From Methylococcaceae bacterium (lineage in GTDB: Bacteria; Pseudomonadota; Gammaproteobacteria; Methylococcales; Methylomonadaceae), in NCBI GenBank assembly GCA_013140705.1, contig JABFSH010000028.1, positions 1 through 64,000 on the forward strand: 64,000 nucleotides of DNA, given 5' to 3'. Below, in pieces: positions 10,930 through 20,049 of the stretch. Both the position numbers and the translations under genes were made by a program. Position 1 is the stretch's first letter, and every line of letters starts with the position of its first letter. The notes beneath the pieces are model-generated. The model ran no database searches. It saw only the letters and a list, made by a program, of their open reading frames with translations, and was not told the DNA's origin.

Positions 10930-11241
10930 TTAAGCAGAAATGCCAGTGATTTGCACTTCTGTATAGTATTGACGATGCCCCATTTGTTTCATGTGGTGCT
11001 TACGTCTTCTGAATTTAATGATTTTTATTTTTTTGTGTCGTCCCTGAGACAAAACCGTACCAGTAACCTTGCCACCTTCAACAAAAGGCAAGCCTACTTT
11101 GACAGAGTCACCTGACTGGACCATCAGTACCTTATCAAATTCAATGCTGTCGCCTGCACCTAGCTCCAGTTTTTCTATTTTTAGGGTGGTACCCTCTTCA
11201 ACCCGGTATTGTTTACCGCCAGTTTGAATTACCGCATACAT
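10930..11241 (-). CDS. rplU: 50S ribosomal protein L21
   Basis: The 103-residue L21 starts [17 protein letters not shown] and ends with the basic [19 protein letters not shown] block that binds 23S rRNA. The frame is open to 11316, but family length fixes the start at the ATG at 11241. It is the first gene of rplU-rpmA, divergent from ispB. Confidence 0.97.
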   Translation of the reverse strand: MYAVIQTGGKQYRVEEGTTLKIEKLELGAGDSIEFDKVLMVQSGDSVKVGLPFVEGGKVTGTVLSQGRHKKIKIIKFRRRKHHMKQMGHRQYYTEVQITGISA

Positions 11242-11494
11242 CCGCGTAAGCTCCATCAAGCATAAATCTGTTAAAAGTGAACAAAAAATTGTATGTATTA
11301 TACGAAGAAAAGTCAACTAAATAATTAAACCGACTGATTAATCATCCAATATAATTGCACATTTTAGCGACTGCAGGCAATTTACCGCATCATTAGCATG
11401 ACTTAACTGCGAGTTATTCGGGTATAATGACCAATCAACACTGGTTCACAGAAATGATCATGAAATATAAAACAAACTGCACGCGCTTTATCTA

Positions 11495-12505
11495 ATGGCC
11501 TCACATTCACAACCCCTACCAGAACTGCTTGTGCCCATAGATTTTAATTGTATTAAGAGCTTGACGACTGTCGAAAGCAAAGCAGTTGACCAACTCATTA
11601 TTGACGAATTAAGCTCGGATGTCATTCTCATTAATCAAATGAGCCATTACATTGTCGGCAATGGTGGAAAAAGGTTACGACCAATGCTCCTCCTGCTTGC
11701 TGCCAAAGCACTGGGTGGAGCCTCCGACAATCATCTGATACTCGCTGCCGTTATTGAATTCATACACACCGCAACTTTACTACACGACGATGTTGTGGAT
11801 GATTCAGACCTCAGACGGGGCAAAGAGTCTGCCAATGCTGTTTGGGGTAACGCAGCCAGTGTCTTGGTCGGTGATTACTTATATTCAAGAGCATTCGAAA
11901 TGATGGTCCGAACAGGCAATATGCGTGTTATGGAAATTCTGTCAAAAACCACTACAGCAATCGCCGAAGGCGAAGTGCTGCAATTATTAAACTGCAACAA
12001 TCCTGAAACCACTGAAGAAAAATACCTTGAAGTCATTGCCAGAAAAACGGCAATTTTATTCAGCACCGCAGGCAGATTAAGCGCCATAATATCAGGAGCA
12101 TCCGTCGAAACTGAGGAAAATTTAGCTCGATATGGGCAACATTTGGGTGTTGCGTTTCAATTGATCGACGACGCGCTAGACTACAAAGCCAATCAAGAGG
12201 AACTCGGCAAAAATCTGGGTGATGACCTTTCCGAAGGCAAACCCACCTTGCCGCTCATTTATGCCATTCAAAACGGTAGCAACAGCGAAGCACAGGTGAT
12301 TATCGATGCCATTAAAAATGGCAATCGTGATGCATTCAATGACGTTTATGCCATCGTGCAGCGAACCAAGGCTATTGATTACACCGAGCAACGTGCCGAC
12401 GAAGAATCTCTAAAGGCTATCAATTCTCTGAATGTACTTCCTCCTTCCGAATACAAGGAAGCACTGATCTCATTAGCCAAATTTTCTGTACAGCGAAATT
12501 ATTAG
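11495..12505 (+). CDS. ispB: Octaprenyl diphosphate synthase (polyprenyl synthase)
   Basis: IspB makes the isoprenoid side chain of ubiquinone by adding IPP units. The first Asp-rich motif is in LLHDDVVDDSDLRRG (about residues 91-105) and the second in QLIDDALDYKAN. GKNLGDDLSEGKPTLP follows, all typical of trans-prenyltransferases. Length (336 aa) fits. It is divergent from rplU, the conserved gammaproteobacterial arrangement. Confidence 0.93.
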   Translation: MASHSQPLPELLVPIDFNCIKSLTTVESKAVDQLIIDELSSDVILINQMSHYIVGNGGKRLRPMLLLLAAKALGGASDNHLILAAVIEFIHTATLLHDDVVDDSDLRRGKESANAVWGNAASVLVGDYLYSRAFEMMVRTGNMRVMEILSKTTTAIAEGEVLQLLNCNNPETTEEKYLEVIARKTAILFSTAGRLSAIISGASVETEENLARYGQHLGVAFQLIDDALDYKANQEELGKNLGDDLSEGKPTLPLIYAIQNGSNSEAQVIIDAIKNGNRDAFNDVYAIVQRTKAIDYTEQRADEESLKAINSLNVLPPSEYKEALISLAKFSVQRNY

Positions 12506-12848
12506 CGCTAACGATCTATCCAAGCGTAGAGATTCGCTTAGCAGTAATTCAGTAGTCGACAATGGGTGTACAACATTTACGCAATCATCGTATTTTTTAT
12601 ATCTACAGTGCTATATCGCCTTCCGTTAACCTTAGCTTTCATCTTAAGGCTTTTTGAGTAAGGTCATTAACCTTGGCAAATTCAGGCTTAAAAGGGACAT
12701 TCAAATGTCAAGAGAGCCTCCCCCCCTGATTAATCTTTGGCAGCTTCATTGAAACCACTTTTAACATTCATAAATTTATGCTGGGGCATTACACTAGATT
12801 AAAAGACCTGACGGCCAAGTCCAGATAACATGTTATGGTTGAAACCCT
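12506..12848. other. Intergenic region between ispB and greB
   Basis: I see no gene or convincing RNA gene. A short imperfect hairpin (aagcg...cgctt near 12523-12540) follows the ispB stop without a T-run. The remainder is AT-rich leader of greB. Confidence 0.4.
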
Positions 12849-13322
12849 ATGAATACACCGTTAGTTACAAGACAAGGTTATGAAAGACTTCAGAAGGAAT
12901 TGGATCATTTATGGCGTGTCGAGCGCCCTGAAGTGACAAAAATGGTGGCCTGGGCTGCGAGCCTCGGTGACCGTAGCGAAAACGCTGATTACCAGTACAA
13001 CAAAAAAAAATTGCGGGAAATTGATAGGCGTGTCAGATACCTACAAAAACGCTTGGACTGCCTTAAAATTGTCGATTACCATCCTGATCAAGAGGACAAA
13101 GTGTTTTTTGGCGCTTGGGTAGAGGTAGAAAATGACACTGGTGAGATAAAGCGGTTTCGGATTGCCGGATATGACGAAATCTTTGAACAGAAAGATTATA
13201 TCTCCATCGATTCGCCGATGGCTCGTGCCTTATTAAAAAAAGAGACCGCTGATGAGATTATAGTAAAAACCGAAGCTGGAGTATTCACCTGGTATGTAAG
13301 TTCCATTGAATATGAGAAATAG
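12849..13322 (+). CDS. greB: Transcription elongation factor GreB
   Basis: Gre factors enter the RNA polymerase secondary channel and stimulate cleavage of backtracked RNA. The coiled-coil N domain is present, with the acidic tip in GDRSENADYQYNKKKLREIDRRVRYL (residues about 41-66). A FKBP-like C domain follows. The 157-residue length and the basic KKKLREID and RVRYLQKRLD pattern favour GreB over GreA. Confidence 0.93.
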   Translation: MNTPLVTRQGYERLQKELDHLWRVERPEVTKMVAWAASLGDRSENADYQYNKKKLREIDRRVRYLQKRLDCLKIVDYHPDQEDKVFFGAWVEVENDTGEIKRFRIAGYDEIFEQKDYISIDSPMARALLKKETADEIIVKTEAGVFTWYVSSIEYEK

Positions 13323-13517
13323 CAATGAGATAGTTCACCAATTATTTCCGGCCTCTAAACCTCAAGCTGGAAAGAAAAAGCGTATCAAATAAGTATGCAG
13401 GTAGATAGCCCTAAAAAAGGTAATCACGTAATCCGATAACGCAGAATTAAATTTTCAGACAAAATCGCTTTTAATCTATATCATAGGCCCTTTTTAAATT
13501 ACCAAAAAGGTTTTATC

Positions 13518-13997
13518 ATGCAAGTGTCTGACAATACTGCAGTTTCTATTCACTATACACTCACGAATGATAATGGTGAAGTATTGGATAGCTCAATCGG
13601 CAAAGATGCTTTAGAGTATCTCCATGGCGGTGGAAATATCATTTCCGGACTGGAAAGCGCGCTATCAGGCAAAGTTGTTGGAGATAATTTCAATGTCCGT
13701 ATTGCAGCGACAGATGCCTATGGTGAATTTACCGATGAAATGATTCAGGTAATCCCCAGATCCATGTTTGAAGGAATTGATAGCATCGAAATAGGCATGC
13801 AATTTCATGCTGATGTCAATTACGGAACCGGCGTGGTAACCGTGACAGCCATTGACGGCGACAATATCACCATTGACGGCAATCATCCCTTAGCAGGACA
13901 AGCTCTTACATTTGATGTGGAAGTTGTTGCTATAAGGCCTGCTACTGCTGATGAAAAAGCACATGGCCACATTCATGGCGAAGGCTGCCATCACTAA
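13518..13997 (+). CDS. slyD: SlyD-like FKBP peptidyl-prolyl isomerase
   Basis: The protein is a peptidyl-prolyl cis-trans isomerase and chaperone with a C-terminal metal-binding tail; SlyD supplies nickel to hydrogenase maturation in E. coli. The FKBP core is visible (VSIHYTLTNDNGEVLDSS; GGGNIISGLESAL). An IF domain is inserted, then NHPLAGQALTFDVEV. The short tail HGHIHGEGCHH is His/Cys-rich. This is notable because the window also holds a complete NiFe maturation set, though a functional link is inference. Confidence 0.92.
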   Translation: MQVSDNTAVSIHYTLTNDNGEVLDSSIGKDALEYLHGGGNIISGLESALSGKVVGDNFNVRIAATDAYGEFTDEMIQVIPRSMFEGIDSIEIGMQFHADVNYGTGVVTVTAIDGDNITIDGNHPLAGQALTFDVEVVAIRPATADEKAHGHIHGEGCHH

Positions 13998-14063
13998 CCG
14001 CCAAGCAATAAGCATCTGCATTAACGCTGCGCTTTTAGCGGCGCAGCACAAAACAACTTCAAC

Positions 14064-15350
14064 TCAGCCACATTGTCTTGAGAGCGGAAAACAGCAACGA
14101 AAACAACTGCCTTTGCCGAGTTCACTGGAAATATTCAAAACTGCATCATGACGCATTAACACATGCTTAACAATCGCCAAGCCAAGTCCTGTTCCCATCA
14201 CTTTCTTGCTGCGCTTGACTTCAACCCGGTAAAATCGCTCCGTCACTCTTGGAATGTCGGCCGGCCCAATCCCTTCGCCCTGATCTTCAACTTCCAGTAA
14301 TATCGAGCTTTCAGACCGATACCATCGCACTTTTACGACAGAATTATCCGGCGAATATTTAAGTGCATTCCCCAGTAAATTGGTGAAAGCGCTACGCAGC
14401 TCATGCGCTTCTCCGAAGATATGCGAATCAATTTCCAGCGTTAATTGAATTCTTCCCTTGTAAACATGTTGTAATACATCACCTTCATTGCATATTTGGC
14501 TCAATAATGCCGGGACATCAACGCACTCCGATTTTCTTTGATTCGTTTCCAAGTGTGTCAATAACAACAAATCATCAACCAGATGCTGCATGCGCTCAGT
14601 CTGACCCTGCATTTGCTGGACTGATCCAGTTAACAGCGGCGAATCGCCATTGTCCATATCCGACAATGTTTCCAGATAACCCTTTAGCACAGTTAAAGGC
14701 GTTCTGAGCTCATGAGACACATTGGCGACGAAATCCTTACGCATTCTTTCCATTTTTTTCAGTTGAGTCACATCTTGCGCCAGCAACAACCGTAATCCTG
14801 GACCGTAAGCAATAATGCGCACAGACAGAATAATTCGGTTATTAACCGGAGAAGGCAGCGTAACGGATTCGTTATAATCACCCACTCTGAGATAACGAAT
14901 GAACTCCGGAAAACGAATCAGATTTGGAATGCGCTGACCTTTATCGGATTGCTGCAACCCCAGCACCTCTCGAGCCGCTTTATTAGCCCATTCAATTTCA
15001 TCATTAGCTCCCAGAACCACAGCGGCATCCGGTAACGCTTCGGTGGACTGCCGAAACTGGTCTATGATTTTGCTGAGTTTCTTTTTTCGGCGTTTTTCGT
15101 TCTTTTTTATGCGATAGACATGGTAATAGATCTCTTCCCAAATCCCTTTCGTTTTTGGATAACGACTTTTTCCACCCATACTGACCCAACTTTCAAATCG
15201 GGTGACCTGAATAACCTGCCGAATAAGCAATCCTAATGTTAGCAAAAACAATAACGGCAAAAACAAACCGGTGATAACACCCAAAATGGAAATCACCAAC
15301 AGCCAAAGCAATAGTATTTTTATTTCTCTTTGCCAAACACCCATAAGCAC
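14064..15350 (-). CDS. phoR: Phosphate regulon sensor histidine kinase PhoR
   Basis: The 428-residue kinase has two N-terminal membrane segments (about residues 9-45), a PAS domain (near 110-180), and the HisKA phospho-acceptor in NVSHELRTPLTVL (near 212). The HATPase domain has N box NLLGNALKYSP, G1 DQGEGIG and G2 GTGLGLAIVKH. It starts with GTG directly after the phoB stop; an ATG two codons later is an alternative. Confidence 0.93.
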   Translation of the reverse strand: MLMGVWQREIKILLLWLLVISILGVITGLFLPLLFLLTLGLLIRQVIQVTRFESWVSMGGKSRYPKTKGIWEEIYYHVYRIKKNEKRRKKKLSKIIDQFRQSTEALPDAAVVLGANDEIEWANKAAREVLGLQQSDKGQRIPNLIRFPEFIRYLRVGDYNESVTLPSPVNNRIILSVRIIAYGPGLRLLLAQDVTQLKKMERMRKDFVANVSHELRTPLTVLKGYLETLSDMDNGDSPLLTGSVQQMQGQTERMQHLVDDLLLLTHLETNQRKSECVDVPALLSQICNEGDVLQHVYKGRIQLTLEIDSHIFGEAHELRSAFTNLLGNALKYSPDNSVVKVRWYRSESSILLEVEDQGEGIGPADIPRVTERFYRVEVKRSKKVMGTGLGLAIVKHVLMRHDAVLNISSELGKGSCFRCCFPLSRQCG

Positions 15351-16043
15351 TTAATCAAGTAAGGAAAATCGATATCCGAAACCACGCACCGTCTGTACCA
15401 GATCCTCTCGACCGTACTCACCAAGAATCTTTCTCAATCGGCGTATATGAACATCAATGGTGCGCTCCTCAATGTAGACACTACGCCCCCAGACCTGATC
15501 CAATAATTGACTGCGGCTATAAACTTTATCCGGGTGGGTCATAAAAAACTGCATGAGGCGAAATTCGGTAGGACTCACTTCCAGTTGCTTATCCCCTATG
15601 CTTAATCGATGCTTCTCGGTATCCAGGATCAAGTCGCCCAGATTAATCTGCGCGGAATCCTGTAATTTTCCACTTCTGCGCAAAACGGCACGAATGCGAG
15701 CAATCAATTCCTTGGGGGAAAAAGGCTTGGTGATGTAATCATCGGCACCGATTTCAAAACCTTTGACCTTGTCTTCCTCCTCACCTCGCGCAGTCAACAA
15801 AATAATCGGCAACTCCTTGAAAATGGCTTCTTTTTTTAAACGCCTGGCCCATTCGACACCGCTAATCCCAGGCAGCATCCAGTCCAGCAAAATCAAATCC
15901 GGAAATACCTCATCCAAGGACTTCTGAGCCTCCTCTGCATCTGCAGCCGCAACCGCTGAAAAACCTGCCTGATCAAGCACCATCATCAACATACCTCTGA
16001 TCGCCTCTTCATCTTCAACAACGAGAATATTTAACTTGGACAT
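15351..16043 (-). CDS. phoB: Phosphate regulon response regulator PhoB
   Basis: OmpR/PhoB-type regulator of 230 residues. The receiver domain has the acidic pocket (VVEDEEA), the phosphorylated Asp in LILLDWMLPG, Thr in LLTARGEEEDKVKGFEIGAD and Lys in ITKPFSP. A winged-helix DNA-binding domain follows (SPTEFRLMQFFMTHPDKVYSR; VDVHIRRLRKIL-type end). It abuts phoR with no gap. A Pho-box-like sequence lies upstream, suggesting autoregulation. Confidence 0.95.
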   Translation of the reverse strand: MSKLNILVVEDEEAIRGMLMMVLDQAGFSAVAAADAEEAQKSLDEVFPDLILLDWMLPGISGVEWARRLKKEAIFKELPIILLTARGEEEDKVKGFEIGADDYITKPFSPKELIARIRAVLRRSGKLQDSAQINLGDLILDTEKHRLSIGDKQLEVSPTEFRLMQFFMTHPDKVYSRSQLLDQVWGRSVYIEERTIDVHIRRLRKILGEYGREDLVQTVRGFGYRFSLLD

Positions 16044-16088
16044 AATTTAATGATGAATTAATAAATCTCTGCATTGTAACAAACCCCA

Positions 16089-16107
16089 TGTTACCTTTTT
16101 ATGACAA
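16089..16107 (-). promoter_or_regulatory. Candidate Pho box upstream of phoB
   Basis: Read on the minus strand this is ttgtcataaaaaggtaaca. The first half-site tgtcata followed by four A matches the Pho-box half; the second half (ggtaaca) is degenerate. It lies about 46-64 bases before the phoB start, in a position suited to autoactivation. Confidence 0.45.
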
Positions 16108-16160
16108 AAGGCAGTTACTTTCCATTATAACTGCAGAGATGCTTATCCTCGTGCCCGGCA

Positions 16161-16631
16161 TTAGAGGTATGCATGTTTATGATAGGGCCCTCTTGGCGCC
16201 CGCTCAAATAATGCATTGCACTCAGTCTCTAAGATGCCGCCGATGATTCGGGTGCGTCGAAAGGATGTTTGCGCTATTACTTCCTCAGCCCGAATAGTGA
16301 TTTGCCTCCATTGCTGTTGCTGTAAAAAGATCATGGAGGTCCCATAGAAAACCGTGGCAATCCCAGCCCATTCGATAGCGCTTTGACACATCGGACAAGG
16401 CTCTGCCGTTGTGTACAAATCATATTCACTCCAGTCTTCAGGACGGTACAATTCTGCGCAACGATTAATTGCCACCATTTCGCCATGAAACGTCGGATTT
16501 AGGGAAGACTGATTATAGCCTTCGGCAATAATCACACCGGTAGCACGCCGAACCATAATAGCGCCAAACGGAAACTCGGGAACTTTTAGAGCCTGCTCGA
16601 TGGCCTTGCGCATGTACTCTTCGCTCTTCAT
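16161..16631 (-). CDS. Nucleoside/tRNA-adenosine-type deaminase, CMP/dCMP deaminase family
   Basis: Zinc deaminase of 156 residues. The catalytic HGE is in NPTFHGEMVAINR (Zn ligand His and proton-shuttle Glu), and the other ligands are in TAEPCPMCQSAIEWAG. The C-terminal part (RTRIIGGILETECNALFERA) resembles guanine or nucleoside deaminases more than TadA. The substrate cannot be fixed from sequence. It stands alone, upstream of phoB on the same strand. Confidence 0.85.
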   Translation of the reverse strand: MKSEEYMRKAIEQALKVPEFPFGAIMVRRATGVIIAEGYNQSSLNPTFHGEMVAINRCAELYRPEDWSEYDLYTTAEPCPMCQSAIEWAGIATVFYGTSMIFLQQQQWRQITIRAEEVIAQTSFRRTRIIGGILETECNALFERAPRGPYHKHAYL

Positions 16632-16801
16632 TGCAATAAAACAGGTAATGAATTGATTGAAAATTTAGTCAAAAAGCGTTAACTTCATATGAGGCAGCAA
16701 GATGGTTTTTTTAAATCCTGGCAAATTGTATTAATAGCATTGCCGCTTTAATAACATGGTTTATACACCTGTTAATGGCCAATTAAACAACGGAGATTTA
16801 T

Positions 16802-17206
16802 ATGCGTATATTACAAGAATTTAAAGATTTTGCGATAAAGGGCAATGTGATTGACATGTCCGTCGGGATTATCATCGGCGCGGCTTTTGGCAAAATCGTT
16901 TCTTCGTTCGTAGCTGATGTCATCATGCCACCCATCGGCGTACTGGTCGGTGGTGTCGACTTTACCAAGCTGGCATTCACTATTAAAGAAGCCTCAGGGG
17001 ACGTGCCGGCCGTGACCTTGAAATATGGCAACTTTATTCAAACAATGGTTGATTTTACGATTATTGCTGTTGCAATTTTTCTTGTCATAAAATTGATCAA
17101 CAAATTGAAAAAGGCAGAGGAGGCCACGCCAGCAGCCGCACCTGAGCCGAGCAAAGAGGAATTACTGTTAACTGAAATTAGAGATATTCTCAAATCAAGT
17201 AAATAG
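16802..17206 (+). CDS. mscL: Large-conductance mechanosensitive channel
   Basis: MscL opens under membrane tension to release osmolytes. The 134-residue product has the conserved start ([34 protein letters not shown]1 with the pore constriction), an extracellular loop, TM2 ([18 protein letters not shown]) and the charged C-terminal helix ([13 protein letters not shown]). The ribosome-binding site is ggag, 7 bases before the ATG. Confidence 0.97.
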   Translation: MRILQEFKDFAIKGNVIDMSVGIIIGAAFGKIVSSFVADVIMPPIGVLVGGVDFTKLAFTIKEASGDVPAVTLKYGNFIQTMVDFTIIAVAIFLVIKLINKLKKAEEATPAAAPEPSKEELLLTEIRDILKSSK

Positions 17207-17526
17207 CCATCCTCTGGCGGCTCAATAAACTTCATACCATTGATTCATGTTCAATAAATCGATCTATGGGGAAAATATGGGTTCTACAGACATAAAGACT
17301 TTCATTTCCGAATTAGACTTTATGACTGGCGGGTGCGATTGAGCTAGAATCAAAAACAAGATCGCACCACACAATAAGTGAACTATCAGCAACTTACGCC
17401 GTTTGGCGCAAAATAAACCCAACCTGCTGATCTGGATGTTCGGCCTCGGCTTGCAGTAAGTGACGTAGCAGCCCTCCAAGCCTTGTAAACCACCGAGGCC
17501 TAGACTAGCAACTTCGGCGTCACCTG

Positions 17527-18000
17527 ATGCCATGCCAAAGAGTTTTTCAAAGATACAAGGGGGCAGTCAACGAAAAGGGCCACCGGATTGCTATAAATAT
17601 GAATGTAGTCAACGGTTTTCGCTCCAAAGAGAACGCGAAGTGGGCAAAGTGCCATCTTGGCGCCGATAGCCTCGTGGTCTCGGATGAACAGGCCTGTTTT
17701 ACTGCTGTTTCCGAGTCCGGTTGTCAACATGTGGATATCGTCACTGGAGGTGGTCCTGAATGTTTTTCACTGGTGGCCTTTAGTTTGTCAATACCATGAT
17801 AAGCAATGTGAAAAGGTCGATTAACGGCGCGTATCACGCTATTCATTACAAACACCTTCACACTATTTGGCAGAGTTTTGTTATCGCTTCAATCGAAGGT
17901 TTGTTCTTGAAGGTATGCTGTCCCGATTTTGTTACGTTGCCGCCAGAACGCAGCCTATGCCCATGCGGTTGCTGAAGACAGCTGAGAGTTTTATGGGTAA
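17527..18000 (+). pseudogene. IS1595-family transposase remnant, frameshifted
   Basis: The pieces add up to the C-terminal half of an IS1595/ISXO2-like DDE transposase spread over three frames. 17527-17799 gives VVNGFRSKENAKWAKCHLG then ADSLVVSDEQACF and VDIVTGGG. A second frame around 17797-17865 gives NTMISNVKRSINGAYHAIH. A third from 17867 gives LAEFCYRFNRRF then RTQPMPMRLLKTAE. The N-terminal zinc-ribbon part and clean inverted ends were not found, so this is a decayed, immobile copy. 17207-17526 holds nothing else recognisable. Confidence 0.8.
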
Positions 18001-18040
18001 TCAGGAAAATATTTTCAGCCTTAACTATTTACATGAGTAC

Positions 18041-18319
18041 CTAACCTCCGCTCAGTGCCTGGAAGATGTATACAGTTCCATCATCTGGAACACGATCTGA
18101 CAGTGTCTTTCTATCGATCAGTATGGTGTTATTAATACAGAGATTGACATGCCTGCGTAGCGCACCGCGTTCGTCCAGCACGTAATCTGTGAACCCGGGA
18201 GCGATCTCGTTGATCGCACTTAAGATCTCAGCGACCGAATCAGCCTGCACCGTAATTGTACGGTTCTCGAGTACCGGGAAGAACCGGTAAAGATGTTGAG
18301 TCATTTTTACCGTAGGCAT
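18041..18319 (-). CDS. MoaD/ThiS-family sulfur carrier-like protein
   Basis: The 92-residue ubiquitin-fold protein ends in Gly-Gly (FQALSGG), the tail that is adenylated and thiocarboxylated in MoaD/ThiS carriers. The VYIFQALSGG end and the hydrophobic strand pattern fit the family. No moaE, moeB, thiF or thiG is nearby. The partner lies 5 bases upstream on the same strand, a BNR-repeat protein, and the two form a conserved type of pair. Its sulfur acceptor is unknown. Confidence 0.8.
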   Translation of the reverse strand: MPTVKMTQHLYRFFPVLENRTITVQADSVAEILSAINEIAPGFTDYVLDERGALRRHVNLCINNTILIDRKTLSDRVPDDGTVYIFQALSGG

Positions 18320-18324
18320 GTCAT

Positions 18325-19509
18325 TTAGCCAAATCGCACCGAATAGACCGGTGGAAAATTGTTACCCAGGCAGTGCCAGGTTTCACCGCGATCTTGTGAC
18401 AGGTAAACGTTGCCTGTTGTAGTACCGAAACATAGACAATCGCCTGCTACATCCAGTCCATGCCTCAGGACGATGTCGTATGCATTTTTCTGCGGCAGAC
18501 CGCTGCGAAAAGATTGCCAGGACTGTCCACCATCTGTCGTCCGCGCAACACACAGACCACCGTCAATCGCCATGCGATGAGAGTCTGCACGTGCGGGCAC
18601 AACCCATGCGGTACGCCCGTCATGAGCATCAACTGCAATAGGAAAACCGAAATGTACACCGGCATCAGGCATACTAACCTTAAGCCAGTTCTGTCCCCCA
18701 TCATTGCTGTAAAACACACCGCAGTGGTTCTGCTGCCAGAGATGATCCGGTAGCCCTCGGCAACCCGTCACAAAATGCGGATCGTGCCCCCACTCGGATT
18801 CCGGATTCGGCATATAGTCATTCAACATACCCCGGTTACGGCTATTCCAGGTTTGACCGCCATCGATGGTCTCCAGCACTCCGGCTGACGAAACCGCAAT
18901 GAGGATATGATTCGAATCGCGCGGGTCGAGCACGATTGAGTGGATGCCCGGTTCGAACACGCCATAATCTATACTCGCCGGTGTGCCAAACCAGCGGTTC
19001 TCACTGGTCGCCTCACCGGCGAACAGATCGCCACCACGACTTTCATGATTCCATAATGGCCGGTTGAGTTCCCAACTGTCGCCGCCATTATCGCTAACGA
19101 ACAAACCGCCAGGGATCGTACCCGCATACAGCCTGCCATGTTGCTCATCGTTGCCAAACGCAAGACTCCAGATCTTGAATACGGTAGCTTCCTTATATTC
19201 AGGCTGCCCCACAGGGGCTTCTGGATCGAAATCCGGTGTAGGTAGGTACTTGACAATATAACGTGCGCCATCCGGGTACTTTAAAGACAGCACATCCTCC
19301 CATGTCTTACCCCCATCGCGTGAACGCGACAGCTTGGGTCCCCAGTGACCATGATCCAGGCTAGCCCATAGCGTACCATCACGCGGATCACGGGCTGCGT
19401 AACATACCGGAATACCGGCATGTTCGATGGGTCGAGGATGCCAGGTAGAATTCGAACGATCAAATATCACCGTACCCTTGCGAGTACCCAGAAGAATCAT
19501 GTCAGGCAT
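18325..19509 (-). CDS. BNR/sialidase-like beta-propeller protein
   Basis: The 394-residue protein has at least six Asp-box (BNR) repeats of the form S/T-x-D-x-G-x-T/S-W: SRDGGKTWE, SDNGGDSWE, TIDGGQTWN, SNDGGQNWL, TTDGGQSWQ and SQDRGETWH. This predicts a beta-propeller. There is no signal peptide, so it is probably cytoplasmic and not a secreted sialidase. It is cotranscribed with the MoaD-like protein 5 bases downstream. The block sits between two transposase remnants, which suggests acquisition by transfer. Confidence 0.85.
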   Translation of the reverse strand: MPDMILLGTRKGTVIFDRSNSTWHPRPIEHAGIPVCYAARDPRDGTLWASLDHGHWGPKLSRSRDGGKTWEDVLSLKYPDGARYIVKYLPTPDFDPEAPVGQPEYKEATVFKIWSLAFGNDEQHGRLYAGTIPGGLFVSDNGGDSWELNRPLWNHESRGGDLFAGEATSENRWFGTPASIDYGVFEPGIHSIVLDPRDSNHILIAVSSAGVLETIDGGQTWNSRNRGMLNDYMPNPESEWGHDPHFVTGCRGLPDHLWQQNHCGVFYSNDGGQNWLKVSMPDAGVHFGFPIAVDAHDGRTAWVVPARADSHRMAIDGGLCVARTTDGGQSWQSFRSGLPQKNAYDIVLRHGLDVAGDCLCFGTTTGNVYLSQDRGETWHCLGNNFPPVYSVRFG

Positions 19510-20049
19510 TAGTTTGACCTCATATACTTAAAATATACTTCCGCGGAAACATCAATTAACATGCGACACATAACGTGCCGTTGAGCGGCGCCGGCTAGCA
19601 CTGTGCGGAGGCGTCCCATCCAATTTGTTGTCAAACCCCGACTCAGTAAGTCGCACCCCGGTTTCGGAATAGAAGCAGTGCATTGTTAAAGCGAACGCGA
19701 CGGTTATCGAAGGAACAAATAGACGCGTAAATAGCGAAACCACACCAATAGATAGACTTTCAACGACGATCAAAGCCGCAAATCTCCAGGTAAGACGCCA
19801 GTTAAGGGGGATTGGACGATTGGTTGGCCCTTAGTTCAGCATATGACGCCCACACCAGGTCGTATTTTTGTGGCAGGAATGTGACGACTGTATTCATATG
19901 GCACACCGGTGGTCTGGACTTATAAAGTTCATACAAGATATTACCTAATTCTGGTTAACATACGTCTTTTAAAATCTAGTTGTCAATACTGAATGAGCTT
20001 TAATACCTGATTTTCTATGCGGTTTAGAATACATTTTAATGTGAATTAA
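19510..20049. other. Intergenic region left of the IS701-like element
   Basis: There is no convincing gene. A reverse-strand frame at 19552-19773 has no family resemblance. A GC-rich segment near 19562-19625 has integron attC-like features but fails the core-site consensus (see rejected items). The region ends in ttaa (20046-20049), the left target duplication of the insertion element. Confidence 0.45.

Noticed and set aside
12506-12848. tRNA or small RNA gene between ispB and greB
   Set aside because: No cloverleaf-forming segment or T-loop sequence could be found.
19562-19625. Possible integron attC-like site (cataacgtgccgttgagcgg...ttgttg)
   Set aside because: The core sites do not fit the RYYYAAC/GTTRRRY consensus, no integrase gene is seen, and no cassette array is present.
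19552-19773. Reverse-strand 73-codon frame
   Set aside because: No family resemblance, no convincing ribosome-binding site, and it lies in repeat-rich intergenic DNA beside an insertion element.
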